DNA of 64,000 bases, taken from an uncultured Alphaproteobacteria bacterium. GTDB lineage: Bacteria > Pseudomonadota > Alphaproteobacteria > Thalassobaculales > Thalassobaculaceae. A program made the position numbers and the translations under genes. Under the pieces are notes generated by a model, which made no database searches, had not been told where the DNA came from, and saw only the letters and a list, made by a program, of their open reading frames with translations. Location: the NCBI GenBank assembly GCA_902589475.1, contig CACITD010000001.1, positions 1 through 64,000 of the forward strand, in the 5' to 3' direction. Positions 1 through 8,890 of the stretch are shown here, in pieces; the stretch's first letter is position 1, and every line of letters begins with the position of its first letter.

Positions 1-102
1 GGGGAACTATCTTTCGATTACGAAAACACTAAAGCCACAGACAGGAGCAAAGAAAAAACAAGCAAAAAGAAGGCAAAAGGAACTAAGCAACTAGCTGACT
101 AA
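1..102 (+). CDS. C-terminal end of a truncated gene, unknown product
   Basis: The first reading frame is open from the first base to a TAA at 100-102 and encodes 33 residues that begin GELSFDY and turn strongly Lys-rich (KKKAKGTK) before the stop. The start lies outside the window. Basic tails of this kind occur on many nucleic-acid-binding proteins, but nothing here identifies the family, so I give no function. It converges with the acyltransferase-like gene that ends at 149. That it is coding is inferred from the open frame and composition only. Confidence 0.5.
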   Translation, partial: GELSFDYENTKATDRSKEKTSKKKAKGTKQLAD

Positions 103-148
103 TTCGCCATGTTTGCGGGACCTAATAATTTACGTACCTTAATAGGAT

Positions 149-1315
149 CTACTGTTTGAAAGGCGACATTTTTGCCAGCTCTTGCTTTTCAAAAAGAACC
201 TGACGCGCCTCTTTTTTGAGAAAATCCCCCACTGCGCTACGAAAACTGAAATCACTTATAAGATGTGCACTGTGGGTCAAGGTGGGCAGATAACCCCGCT
301 GTAACTTATGGTGACCTTGCGCACCAGCTTCTACTCTTTTTAATTTGTTTGAGATTGCGAAATCGATTGCTTGGTAATAACAGGCTTCAAAGTGGAGAAA
401 CTTAAAGTCTGCAGTGCAGCCCCAATTTCTGCCGAACAACGTGCTTTCACCAATGAAATTAAGTGCTCCGCCAACAGGCTGACCGTTATAGTCCGCCATA
501 ATAAGTAAAATTTTATCAGCCATTCTTTCTCCTATTAATTTGAAGAAAGATTTATTGAGGTACGCCCCTCCCCACTTTTTTTCTGTGGTATCTAAATAAA
601 AGTTGTAAAAAGCATGCCAATGCTGTTCTTTGATATCATCACCATTTAAGGCCGTTATTTTTACTCCACTTTCTAAAGCTATTTTACGCTCTTTCTTTAT
701 ATTTTTTCGCTTGCGAGAAGTTAGTGTTGAAAGAAAGTCGTTAAAAGTTTCATAGTCTTTATTTACCCAGTGGTATTGAATGCCGGTTCTGCTAAGAAAC
801 TTTGAAGTCTCAAACAAGCTTATCTCATCTGGCAGAATAAAATTAACATGTAGGGATGAAACGTCTAATTTTTTAGTAACCGAAACTAATGCTTGAATTA
901 AATCGTGTTGTATTGAAGCTTCATCCTGTCCTCGCTTAACCAACAATTTCCTGCAAGTTACAGGCGTGAAAGGTACTGCAGATAATAATTTCGGAAAGTA
1001 TTTATTGCCAGCTCGCTCCCAAGCATCCGCCCAGCTCCAGTCGAAAATATACTCACCATATGAGTGCCCCTTAAGGTAAAGTGGCACCACGCCAATCAGC
1101 TCTCCTTTATCATCCCTGCAAGTAATATGTTGCGGCAACCAGCCTGTTTCCGGGTCAACCGACCCGGAGTCTTCGAGACTTGAAAGAAACTTATACGACA
1201 AAAAAGGGTTTTCATTGCCAGCGCAAGCATCCCACTCAGACTCAGAAACTTCTTTCAAAGAACTTATCGAGCTAAATTTCCTTTGTGATGTCAACTTAGT
1301 TTCTTTTGCAGTCAT
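149..1315 (-). CDS. GNAT/FemAB-like acyltransferase of the COG3146 (DUF482) family
   Basis: The 388-residue protein matches the family annotated as 'peptidoglycan biosynthesis' COG3146, whose members have a FemAB-like double acetyltransferase fold and no settled substrate. Visible hallmarks are the YFPKLL..VPFTPV segment near residue 105, a Lys/Arg-rich stretch (RKRKNIKKERK) near 200-210, and the signature EAGAQG.HKLQRGY.P near 330-345. Length is normal for the family. No signal peptide or membrane segment is visible, so it should be cytoplasmic. It lies 32 bases downstream of the RidA gene on the same strand and could be cotranscribed with it. The family call is secure; the reaction is not known. 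Confidence 0.85.
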   Translation of the reverse strand: MTAKETKLTSQRKFSSISSLKEVSESEWDACAGNENPFLSYKFLSSLEDSGSVDPETGWLPQHITCRDDKGELIGVVPLYLKGHSYGEYIFDWSWADAWERAGNKYFPKLLSAVPFTPVTCRKLLVKRGQDEASIQHDLIQALVSVTKKLDVSSLHVNFILPDEISLFETSKFLSRTGIQYHWVNKDYETFNDFLSTLTSRKRKNIKKERKIALESGVKITALNGDDIKEQHWHAFYNFYLDTTEKKWGGAYLNKSFFKLIGERMADKILLIMADYNGQPVGGALNFIGESTLFGRNWGCTADFKFLHFEACYYQAIDFAISNKLKRVEAGAQGHHKLQRGYLPTLTHSAHLISDFSFRSAVGDFLKKEARQVLFEKQELAKMSPFKQ

Positions 1316-1347
1316 GTGTCTTTGTTACGCAGTCTCAGATCATCAAA

Positions 1348-1815
1348 CTAGTTTTGCAACTCAAACACACCATCCACTTCGACCGCCACTCCTCTTGGAA
1401 GCGAACCCACACCTACAGCGAACCTCGCATGTCGTCCTATGTCACCAAAAACTTCGACCATTAAATCGGAGGCTCCATTGATCACTTCTGGTTGGTCCGT
1501 GAAAGTGTCTATACAATTGACGAAACCGCCTAGTTTTACCACTCGGGATACTCGATCTAGGTCGCCGCCGCTGGCAACCTGTAGTTGTGCAAGAAGATTT
1601 AAAGCACAAACGCGAGCTATCTTAGCTCCCTCTTCAACGGTCAAGTTAGAACCAAGTTTGCCCAGACCAACGAGCTCCCCATTCCAAAAAGGAATTTGCC
1701 CTGAAATCACTACTTGATTACCCGACAATACAAACGGGATATAATTTGCGGCTGGGGAAGCTGCATTTGGTAGTTCAATCCCTAATTCTTTTATTCTGGA
1801 AGCTATCTTCGACAT
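1348..1815 (-). CDS. RidA/YjgF family protein (long form)
   Basis: The 155-residue protein is of the longer RidA-like type. RidA proteins are small trimeric enzymes that hydrolyse reactive enamine/imine intermediates or act in catabolic pathways. The sequence shows the SGQIPF strand, the ARVCALNLLAQLQ helix and, near the C-terminus, R-FAVG.GSLP..V.VEVD, which keeps the conserved Arg that binds substrate carboxylates in active RidA proteins. A GGA-containing ribosome site precedes the ATG at 1815. This is one of three RidA paralogues in the window (others at 6141 and 43774); this one and the 43774 copy are of the same long subtype. The exact substrate cannot be read from sequence. Confidence 0.88.
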   Translation of the reverse strand: MSKIASRIKELGIELPNAASPAANYIPFVLSGNQVVISGQIPFWNGELVGLGKLGSNLTVEEGAKIARVCALNLLAQLQVASGGDLDRVSRVVKLGGFVNCIDTFTDQPEVINGASDLMVEVFGDIGRHARFAVGVGSLPRGVAVEVDGVFELQN

Positions 1816-2196
1816 ATCTTATTCCATTTAATGACTGTTTAAAAACTTTCAATCCGCAGTTTTAAGTTATTTAACGCCTTGGTGATTTTAAACAACTAAA
1901 AAAGGGTGCGTTACAACGTAACGCACCCAAAGCTTTGTTGACAGCCTAATTACGACTGCCTTTTACCTCACAGGGTCGGGAGCGACTATGGGAGGTTGCC
2001 GAACCCGATTTCATCAAAAGCGTGTTACCATGGCCATACCGCTTTCGATAAGTTTAAACTTCAATATATTGTACCTCACATTACGATCTCCTACAAGATT
2101 TATCTTAAATTTCTATATTTAGTATATCTCTCAATACTATAGAGATTAATTAATAGTGCTTGAACTAACCGCAAATAATAACTTACTGCCCCTAAT
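1816..2196. other. Gene-free gap with GC-rich structured element and possible small ORFs
   Basis: This 381-base gap lies between the SMP-30 and RidA genes, both on the minus strand. It holds a strong minus-strand terminator at 1900-1928. About 30-70 bases upstream of it (on that strand) is a GC-rich island at roughly 1974-2010. There TCGGG pairs with CCCGA around an inner GGTT-gccg-AACC hairpin, in otherwise AT-rich DNA. On the minus strand an AGGAGA ribosome site precedes a GTG-started frame of about 21 codons. That frame ends at a TGA overlapping the ATG of a second frame of about 22 codons. An ATCTCT/AGAGAT inverted repeat with a 9-base spacer lies at 2126-2146. A small RNA or leader-peptide transcript is possible; coding is unproven. 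Confidence 0.45.
1900..1928 (-). terminator. Rho-independent terminator
   Basis: A perfect 11-base inverted repeat (1904-1914 pairing with 1918-1928) encloses a 3-base loop. On the minus strand it is followed directly by a run of six T. It would end transcripts coming from the SMP-30/GMC genes, or from the structured element just upstream, before they reach the RidA gene. Confidence 0.85.
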
Positions 2197-3120
2197 TTAT
2201 AAACTCGACTGCATTTTAGCTCCTTTAACAGGTAATTGAGCCTTTAAGATATTACCTGTTTCTGACTCTGTTATGAAAAGTACGTCATTGTTTGGGCCGC
2301 CAAATACTAGGTTCGTTGTCATAAGCCCTTCGCAAGATCGTATCCGATGCAATGGCTGCCCTAGATTATCAAAGTGCCATATAGTCCCAAGACCAGCATG
2401 AGCTACCAGCACCCCTCCATTTGCGTCTAGTGCTAAACCATCAGGTCCCCCATGGCCACCGGATAACTGAATAAAGTTACTTACTTTCGTAGTTGAGCCA
2501 TCGGGTAATAAGGGAATTCTCCAAATCGAATTGGCCCGTGTCATTCCGACATAAAGGACATTTTCTTGAATATTCAAAACGAGACCATTTGGACTTGGAC
2601 CATTCCCGACTAATAATTGCAACTTACCATCTCTAGTAAAGCGATATACACGGCCACTTGGGTCATGCATTCCTGTTTGGCCTTGATCGGTAAAATAAAT
2701 ATCCCCATTAGATGCTAGATGCAGGTCATTGCATCCACGAAAGCTTTCCGACCACCTATGGTCAACAAGTGTTTCCAAGTGCGCGGTTTTTGGATCAATC
2801 TTAAGGATACCTTTCTTGTAATCAGCAACGATGAGATTGCCTTCTCGGTCAACCTTTAAGCCATTGGGCCAACCATCATACTGAGCGACTAGCGAAAAAT
2901 TACCCGAAGACGTTACTTTAAATATTTCACCGTATGGGATGTTTACGAGATACAAATTACCTTCTGAGTCAAAGCTTGGTCCCTCGAGGAAACAGTCAAT
3001 ATCCCGCCCCGGTATATTGGCTTCTCCCCAGGCCGGTCGTCCTCCTGACTTTCTAAATTCATCTGGTACGCGGGCAAAGATCTCTGTTTTTACATCTTTG
3101 GGTGGTGGAAATAAGGACAT
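2197..3120 (-). CDS. SMP-30/gluconolactonase/LRE-like protein
   Basis: The 307-residue protein has the six-bladed beta-propeller pattern of the SMP-30/gluconolactonase family. Repeated blade motifs include EGPSFDSEGNLY, NGLKVDREGNL, NDLHLASNGDIYFTD and PNGLVL. The metal-binding Glu of EGP (near residue 47) and the later Asn and Asp positions (PNGL, GPDGLALD) are present. Members hydrolyse sugar lactones or organophosphates, using a divalent metal. There is no signal peptide. The start is supported by an AGAGGAGA ribosome site five bases before the ATG. It lies 75 bases downstream of the GMC oxidoreductase on the same strand, so oxidation of a sugar or alcohol to a lactone followed by its opening is a reasonable inference. 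The true substrate is unknown. Confidence 0.85.
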   Translation of the reverse strand: MSLFPPPKDVKTEIFARVPDEFRKSGGRPAWGEANIPGRDIDCFLEGPSFDSEGNLYLVNIPYGEIFKVTSSGNFSLVAQYDGWPNGLKVDREGNLIVADYKKGILKIDPKTAHLETLVDHRWSESFRGCNDLHLASNGDIYFTDQGQTGMHDPSGRVYRFTRDGKLQLLVGNGPSPNGLVLNIQENVLYVGMTRANSIWRIPLLPDGSTTKVSNFIQLSGGHGGPDGLALDANGGVLVAHAGLGTIWHFDNLGQPLHRIRSCEGLMTTNLVFGGPNNDVLFITESETGNILKAQLPVKGAKMQSSL

Positions 3121-3195
3121 TAAAATCTCCTCTGCTCAAAACAGCCGTTGTTATTTAAGTTGTTGCGAATAAGGGTCAAATACAATATAGGCGGC

Positions 3196-4824
3196 TCAAC
3201 CTTTCCAGTCCTTCCTAATCATTTCTGAAGCCTTCTCTGCGATCATAAGGGTTGGCGAGTTTGTATTTCCAGAGGTAATGGTCGGCATGACAGATGCATC
3301 CACAACTCTAACACCCGAGATACCATGAAGCCTCAATCGATCATCCACTACTGCGTAGTTATCGGTCTCAGGCCCCATTTTACATGTTCCGACAGGATGA
3401 AATATTGTTGTGCCGATATTACCAGCTTCACGTGCCAGCTCGTCATCCGAGGCAAATTCAATACCAGGCTTAAATTCTTGCGGTTGATATTTTTCCATGG
3501 CCGGAGCTGACACAATTTTCCTTGTAAGTTTTATTGCATCCGCAGCTACCTTTCGGTCTTCCGGAGCAGATAAATAATCTGGTTGAATTAGAGGGGCTTC
3601 ACTCGCATCTGGCGACTTTATTCGAATATGCCCTCTACTTTCCGGTCGCAAATTACATACTGACGCAGTGAATGCCTCGAAGGGATGCAGAGGATCACCA
3701 AGCTTTTCTGTCGATAGCGGCTGAATATGATACTGCAAATTTGCGGACTCTTTTGATGGATCAGATTTAGCAAAACCACCCAGCTGGCTCGGTGCCATCG
3801 TCATCGGCCCACGTTTGAATAAAAAATACTCCATACCCATCCCAATGCGACCAATGAGGCTATTCGCCCTCAAATTAAGTGTTTTGGTATTTTTCACTTT
3901 GAACACCAAACGCATTTGGAGATGATCTTGCAAATTTTCGCCAACTCCGGGAAGTACTCTTATAGGTTTTATATCGAGGTCTTTTAAAAGCTCCCCAGGT
4001 CCGATACCTGATGTCTGCAAGATTTGTGGAGATCCTACCGCTCCTGAGGCAAGAATAATTTCCTTTCTAACTGAAGCAAAAGAGCGTTTTCCCTTTAGCA
4101 GAAAACTTATATCTTTGGCCTTATCATCTTGAAAATTTATTTTTTCAACGTGGGCCTGCGTCATAATTGTAAGGTTGGGCCGTGTTTTAACAGGATGCAG
4201 AAATGCGTCAGCCGCACTCCATCGAACGCCTTTATTTTGATTGACCGAAAAATAACCACAGCCTTCATTATCGCCACGATTAAAGTCGTCAATTTTTGGT
4301 ATCCCTACTTGGTCGGCAGCATCTCTAAAAGCATCTAATATTTCCCATGATAATCTTTGTTCCTCGACCCGCCATTCGCCATCAGCACCATGCAAATCAT
4401 CACCACCGTCAAAATGCGCTTCAGACTTTTTGAAGAATTTTAATGCATCTTCCCATCCCCATCCCGAATTTCCCAACTGACGCCAATGATCATAGTCACG
4501 AGCCTGCCCTCGCATGTAAATCATGCCATTAATTGAAGAACACCCTCCTAAAACTTTTCCACGCGGATAATTAAGGGATCGACCATTCAGTCCAGCGGCT
4601 GGTTCTGTCATGAAACACCAGTCAGTACGTGGATTATTCATCGTATATAAGTAACCCACAGGTATTTTTATCCAAAAATAATTATCGTATCCCCCAGCCT
4701 CTAGGAGTAAAACATTAGAAGATGGGTCTTTCGACAACCTATTAGCTAAAAGACAACCAGCAGTGCCGGCGCCAATTATAATATAATCAAAAGAACCTAA
4801 ATTTTGGCGTGTATCTAAAGCCAT
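3196..4824 (-). CDS. GMC family FAD oxidoreductase (choline dehydrogenase-like)
   Basis: About 542 residues from the ATG at 4824; an in-frame TTG two codons earlier is less likely as the start. The N-terminal dinucleotide fold IIGAGTAGC near residues 15-25 is followed by GG(Y)DNYFW, the PRGKVLGGCSSING GMC signature near 90, and GAVGSPQILQTSGIG near 265. The C-terminal catalytic half has FHPVGTCKMG (active-site His) and VVDASVMP..SGNTN. Family members oxidise primary alcohols with FAD. Substrate specificity (choline, aliphatic alcohol, polyethylene glycol) cannot be told from sequence; no betaine aldehyde dehydrogenase is adjacent. It is probably cotranscribed with the SMP-30 gene. Confidence 0.92.
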   Translation of the reverse strand: MALDTRQNLGSFDYIIIGAGTAGCLLANRLSKDPSSNVLLLEAGGYDNYFWIKIPVGYLYTMNNPRTDWCFMTEPAAGLNGRSLNYPRGKVLGGCSSINGMIYMRGQARDYDHWRQLGNSGWGWEDALKFFKKSEAHFDGGDDLHGADGEWRVEEQRLSWEILDAFRDAADQVGIPKIDDFNRGDNEGCGYFSVNQNKGVRWSAADAFLHPVKTRPNLTIMTQAHVEKINFQDDKAKDISFLLKGKRSFASVRKEIILASGAVGSPQILQTSGIGPGELLKDLDIKPIRVLPGVGENLQDHLQMRLVFKVKNTKTLNLRANSLIGRIGMGMEYFLFKRGPMTMAPSQLGGFAKSDPSKESANLQYHIQPLSTEKLGDPLHPFEAFTASVCNLRPESRGHIRIKSPDASEAPLIQPDYLSAPEDRKVAADAIKLTRKIVSAPAMEKYQPQEFKPGIEFASDDELAREAGNIGTTIFHPVGTCKMGPETDNYAVVDDRLRLHGISGVRVVDASVMPTITSGNTNSPTLMIAEKASEMIRKDWKG

Positions 4825-4903
4825 ATTCAATCTCTATTCAAAGGTATGATCGTTTGCAAAACTGGAATAAAGCAAGTCTCTGCATTCACTAAATTATATT
4901 ACT

Positions 4904-4915
4904 CTTGTTAACAAG
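4904..4915. promoter_or_regulatory. 12-base perfect palindrome in a divergent promoter region
   Basis: The sequence CTTGTTAACAAG is a perfect dyad lying in the 250-base gap between the divergent GMC and amidohydrolase genes. Its position suits an operator controlling one or both genes. No regulator gene is adjacent, so the binding protein is unknown and the call rests on symmetry and position only. Confidence 0.3.
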
Positions 4916-5074
4916 TTTAGCTTTCTATTTAGCGCCATGCCATACCTACGGCTATTTCTATATATGTGAACGAGTCCATTGATTCTGAAAAGTTAGTTAA
5001 CATGTCCATTCACTTAAGACTTTAATACAGAACTAATTAATGTTTATTTTTGTATCTTCTAAGGGAGAACCAAA

Positions 5075-6124
5075 ATGTCTTCAAGGTGCCAACCAGTATC
5101 AGCAACTCATTTCCCGGTGAGAGATGAGTGGCTATCCCAAACATCAGAGGAGATACTAGAGCCTGATCTACCAATAATAGATCCGCATCACCATATATGG
5201 GACAGGCCCAACTGGCGATATATGATCGATGACATTGCGCAAGACCTTGCCAGTGGGCACAACATTATAGCCACTGTATTTGTCCAATGTCACTCGATGC
5301 ATCGTACCAATGGCCCCGAAGAGATGGCACCTGTAGGTGAAACTGAGTTTGTAAATGGCGTTGCGGCAATCGGAGCAAGTGGGTTGTATGGAAAGCAGCG
5401 GCTATGCGCTGGAATAGTTGGGCATGCGAACCTTACCCTCGGAAAAGCTGTAAAACCAATTTTGGAAGCACACATCCGCGCTGGAGGCGGCCGGTTTAGA
5501 GGGATACGACATATTACAGCTTGGGATGATGACGATCGTCTTATTAATAAAAGTTACTCGGTAAAAAAAGGACTTTTAGCAGACCCAAATTTTAGGGCGG
5601 GTTTTGCTGAATTAGAAAAATTGAATTTGTCTTTTGATGCTTGGCTGTATCATCCGCAAATCGATGATTTGACAGACCTAGCTCAAAATTTTCCTGGAAC
5701 AACTATTATATTGGACCACTGTGGTGGCCCGTTGGGCTTAGGAGAGTATGCTAGGGCATCCACAAATGTTTTCGCATCTTGGAGAGAATCGATTAAAAAA
5801 CTAGCTGCCTGTAGAAATGTTAGAGTTAAGCTTGGTGGTCTTGGGATGCGGATCAACGGTTATGACTTTCACGAAAAACACCTGCCTCCAACTTCAGATG
5901 AGTTGGTAAAAGCCTGGTTTCCATACTTTGACACATGTATTCAAGCCTTTGGACCGGACCGTTGTATGTTTGAAAGTAATTTTCCCGTCGACAAAGGATC
6001 TTATAGCTATCCCATCTATTGGAATGCATGTAAAAAATTTACTAATGATTTTAATATTGAAGATAGAGAGTATCTCTTTTCAAAGACTGCTGCCGAGGTT
6101 TATCGTGTAGACCTTGGAGAATAA
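5075..6124 (+). CDS. Amidohydrolase-2 (COG3618) family metal-dependent hydrolase
   Basis: The 349-residue TIM-barrel protein shows the metal-binding start motif DPHHHIWD at residues 36-43, FVQCHS near 70, RGIRHITAWD near 145, LDHCGGPLG near 215 and MFESNFPVDK near 300. These fit the COG3618 branch of the amidohydrolase superfamily, which includes lactonases such as those for 2-pyrone-4,6-dicarboxylate and sugar lactones. A good ribosome site (AGGGAGAA) precedes the ATG. It starts a + strand cluster: the RidA gene follows after 16 bases. The reaction is probably hydrolysis of a lactone or amide ring; the substrate is not identifiable. Confidence 0.88.
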   Translation: MSSRCQPVSATHFPVRDEWLSQTSEEILEPDLPIIDPHHHIWDRPNWRYMIDDIAQDLASGHNIIATVFVQCHSMHRTNGPEEMAPVGETEFVNGVAAIGASGLYGKQRLCAGIVGHANLTLGKAVKPILEAHIRAGGGRFRGIRHITAWDDDDRLINKSYSVKKGLLADPNFRAGFAELEKLNLSFDAWLYHPQIDDLTDLAQNFPGTTIILDHCGGPLGLGEYARASTNVFASWRESIKKLAACRNVRVKLGGLGMRINGYDFHEKHLPPTSDELVKAWFPYFDTCIQAFGPDRCMFESNFPVDKGSYSYPIYWNACKKFTNDFNIEDREYLFSKTAAEVYRVDLGE

Positions 6125-6140
6125 CAATTAGGAGGAAATT

Positions 6141-6500
6141 ATGTCAGTAACTCGAATAGAAAAAACTTCTGGGAGCGGTCCTAGAATGAGTCGATGTGTT
6201 GTAAAAGGGGATATGGTTTATGTGGCTGGCTTAACGGCCTCGGATCGATCCGCTGATATAAAAGGCCAAACACAACAGATCCTCGACAAAATAGATGATT
6301 ATTTGAGCCAAGCAGGTACAGATAAATCCAAACTTCTACAAGCGAATCTTTGGATCACTGACATGGCAAATTTTTCAGCTATGAATGAGATTTGGAATGC
6401 ATGGGTTGACCCCGAAAATCCACCGGTAAGAGCTTGCGTTAAAGCAGATCTTGCCGTTCCCGAACTACTTGTCGAGATCATGGTAACAGCCTACAAATAA
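6141..6500 (+). CDS. RidA/YjgF family protein (short form)
   Basis: The 119-residue protein resembles the short RidA group: YVAGLTASD, a QTQQILDKIDDYL helix, LLQANLWITDM and the C-terminal PVRACVKADLA..ELLVEI. The last segment keeps the conserved Arg and the Glu of active enamine/imine deaminases. A strong AGGAGG ribosome site lies before the ATG, and the gene starts 16 bases after the amidohydrolase stop, so the two are almost certainly cotranscribed. A role in clearing or processing an imine intermediate of the pathway encoded here is inferred. Confidence 0.9.
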   Translation: MSVTRIEKTSGSGPRMSRCVVKGDMVYVAGLTASDRSADIKGQTQQILDKIDDYLSQAGTDKSKLLQANLWITDMANFSAMNEIWNAWVDPENPPVRACVKADLAVPELLVEIMVTAYK

Positions 6501-6521
6501 TTTCGAGAAACAAAGCATCTA

Positions 6522-6551
6522 GGGTGGTTATGCTCGAACCCGTGACCACCC
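6522..6551 (+). terminator. Weak hairpin after the RidA gene
   Basis: GGGTGGTTA at 6522-6530 can pair with TGACCACCC at 6543-6551 (nine pairs, one G-U) around a 12-base loop. There is no T-run after the stem, only a C-rich stretch, so termination would be inefficient. It may instead act as an mRNA-stabilising structure between the RidA and reductase genes. Confidence 0.3.
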
Positions 6552-6700
6552 CCCTTCCAAGATCCTGTTTATACCTCTTCTATTTGCAATATGCTTAATT
6601 TTATCATTTAATCTTCACAAGAATAAATTAGCGGTATTAAATGTAGAATATCGGGCTTCGATAGTTCGACTGGGGAAAATTTTCGATTGGGGGATCAACT

Positions 6701-7765
6701 GTGAAACAAGCTTTCAACATTCTGTTATTGGGAGCCTCATATGGCTCTTTGTTAGCTACCAAGCTTGCTCTTGCAGGCCATAACGCCAAGCTTATTTGTC
6801 TGCCCGACGAAGTCAGCCTAATCAATAAAGAGGGAACCCTTGTGAGAATGCCTGTCAAAGGCCGCGAAGGTCTCTATGATATTAGTTCGAAAAAATTATC
6901 GGGTAAAATTGAGGCTATTGGTCCAGATCAAGTCAAAGCCGATGAATTTGACCTAGCTGTTCTAGCAATGCAGGAACCACAATATCGTTCTGCAGATATT
7001 AAAAATGTACTTAAGGATCTCGCGGCAGCTAAAATACCGTGTATGTCGATCATGAATATGCCCCCGTTAACTTATTTAAAAAGAATAAATGGACTCGATA
7101 CAACTAAATACCGAGATAGTTATGCTGATGCAACCGTCTGGGATCAACTTGACCCAAATCTAATGACGCTATGCAGCCCCGATCCTCAGGCATTCAGGCC
7201 ACCTGACGAGCCTATCAATGTCCTACAAGTAAGACTTCCTACAAATTTTAAGGCCGCGCGATTTGAGTCTGATAAACATACTGCAATTCTAGAAAAACTC
7301 GAGAATGATATAGAGGCAGCAAGGTTCGATACGGGAGATGGTTTGGTAGAACTACCAGTAAAATTAAGGGTGCATAAATCAATATTCGTTCCAATGGCAA
7401 AATGGTGCATGCTCCTTGCGGGGAACTACAGGTGCGTGCAGCAAAATGAAATGAGGACCATCCGTGAGGCCGTTCACACCGACTTGGTTGAAACGCAAGA
7501 AGTATACGAGTGGGTATCAGAACTTTGTGTTTCGCTGGGAGCCTCCAGCTCGGACATGGTTCCCTTCGAAAAATATGCTAATGCAGCTGAGTCTCTCATT
7601 AGCCCTTCATCTGCAGCTCGTGCTCTTGCTGCTGGGGCCCCCAATATTGAGAGAGTAGATAAACTTGTTCAATCAATTGCAAAAAATACAGGCAAATCTC
7701 TACAATCGATTAATGAAACCGTTCAACTAGTTGATGAGTGGTTAGAAAAAAATCGAGCTCAGTGA
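6701..7765 (+). CDS. Ketopantoate reductase-like (ApbA/PanE superfamily) protein
   Basis: The 354-residue protein begins with a GTG preceded by a GGGGGATC ribosome site. It has a Rossmann N-terminus (LLLGASYGSLLATKLALAGH, residues 8-27) followed by a helical C-terminal half, the layout of 2-dehydropantoate 2-reductase relatives. The usual GAGAMGS-type nucleotide loop is shortened to GASYGS. The protein is also longer than the roughly 300 residues of true PanE. It is therefore probably a dehydrogenase/reductase for another 2-oxo or hydroxy acid in the same cluster rather than a pantothenate enzyme. It follows the RidA gene by 200 bases and precedes the LLM enzyme by 50. Confidence 0.7.
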   Translation: MKQAFNILLLGASYGSLLATKLALAGHNAKLICLPDEVSLINKEGTLVRMPVKGREGLYDISSKKLSGKIEAIGPDQVKADEFDLAVLAMQEPQYRSADIKNVLKDLAAAKIPCMSIMNMPPLTYLKRINGLDTTKYRDSYADATVWDQLDPNLMTLCSPDPQAFRPPDEPINVLQVRLPTNFKAARFESDKHTAILEKLENDIEAARFDTGDGLVELPVKLRVHKSIFVPMAKWCMLLAGNYRCVQQNEMRTIREAVHTDLVETQEVYEWVSELCVSLGASSSDMVPFEKYANAAESLISPSSAARALAAGAPNIERVDKLVQSIAKNTGKSLQSINETVQLVDEWLEKNRAQ

Positions 7766-7815
7766 GCTTTATTGTTAAGGCACTTATCGTCACTTAGTTC
7801 AGGTCGCAAAAAGTT

Positions 7816-8874
7816 ATGCAATTTGGAATAACGACCTCTAAAATAGACGAGATAGGCTTGATAGCACGAGCCGAAAATCTTGGCTATGACTTCTGCTGGG
7901 TAACTGACTCACAGATGATTAGGTCAAATCCTTGGGCCGTATTGGCTTTGGCAGCTCAGCAAACCCGTTCAATTCGTATAGGAACAGGAGTTGCTGTAGC
8001 AGGCCTAAGGCTAGCCCCAGTTACCGCCAATGGTATTGCTACGATAAACCGCGTTGCTCCTGGCAGAACTTTCTTGGGTATTGGCACTGGAAATACCGCT
8101 ATGCGCGCGATGGGACAACCGCCAATGGGGATAAAAGATTTTGAAGAATATATAAGGGTTATCCAAGCACTACTTAAAGGAGAAGAGACCGACTATACCC
8201 TAAATGGTGTCACGCATCCGATACAATTTCAAAACCAGGACTTTAAATATATAGATGTTGAAAATCCGATACCTATTCATGTCAGCGGGTTTGGACCCAA
8301 AACTCAAGCTTTGGCTGGTAAAATTGGTGACGGACTAATCACAGGCATACCCCGAGGAGGAACAATTCCTCAGGCTTTAGAAAATGTTAAGAAGGGTGCA
8401 AAAAAAGTAAACCGTTCTCTACACAGTTTCGAGACGTTCGCTTTAGTAAATATTTTAATGCTGAAACCAGGTCAGAAATTAACTGATGAACTCGTCATTC
8501 AGCAGTGCGGCTCTGCCATTATGGCAAATGTACACTTCGTTGTAGATTGGGTAAAGGAAAGTGGCAATCCACCACCAGATTATATCCTACCATTCTGGGA
8601 CGAATATCTCGATTTCCATAAAAAAAGGGACTCGAAGCGTAAGCATATGAAGCTTCATCAAAGTCACTACAGCTACTTGGACCCAGATGAAGCAAAATTT
8701 ATTACACCTGAAATCATCAAAGCATTCACTATAGCCGGGCAACCTGCAGAAATTGTAGAGCAAATTAAAGAGTTAGAAAGTTACGGGCTAGACGGTATAA
8801 ATTTTATAGCGCCACTTGAACAACAATATCGGCTCATCGAAGACTTTGCGTACAACGTAATATCGAAAATGTAA
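7816..8874 (+). CDS. LLM class flavin-dependent oxidoreductase
   Basis: The 352-residue protein belongs to the luciferase-like monooxygenase superfamily (FMN or F420 TIM barrels). Diagnostic stretches are AENLGYDFCWVTDSQ, IRIGTGVAV near 55-65, GRTFLGIGTGNTA near 90, IPIHVSGFGPKT near 155 and a C-terminal GQPAEIVEQI...YGLDGINF. It resembles the CPS_4043-type group more than alkanesulfonate monooxygenase. The partner and substrate cannot be read. It lies 16 bases before the GYD protein gene, so the two form one transcription unit. Confidence 0.88.
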   Translation: MQFGITTSKIDEIGLIARAENLGYDFCWVTDSQMIRSNPWAVLALAAQQTRSIRIGTGVAVAGLRLAPVTANGIATINRVAPGRTFLGIGTGNTAMRAMGQPPMGIKDFEEYIRVIQALLKGEETDYTLNGVTHPIQFQNQDFKYIDVENPIPIHVSGFGPKTQALAGKIGDGLITGIPRGGTIPQALENVKKGAKKVNRSLHSFETFALVNILMLKPGQKLTDELVIQQCGSAIMANVHFVVDWVKESGNPPPDYILPFWDEYLDFHKKRDSKRKHMKLHQSHYSYLDPDEAKFITPEIIKAFTIAGQPAEIVEQIKELESYGLDGINFIAPLEQQYRLIEDFAYNVISKM

Positions 8875-8890
8875 TAAAAGGGGACTGTCC

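Noticed and set aside
6521-6551. tRNA T-arm-like string (GGGTTCGAGC on the minus strand)
   Set aside because: No acceptor stem, anticodon arm or D-arm can be drawn around it; it is part of a simple hairpin only.
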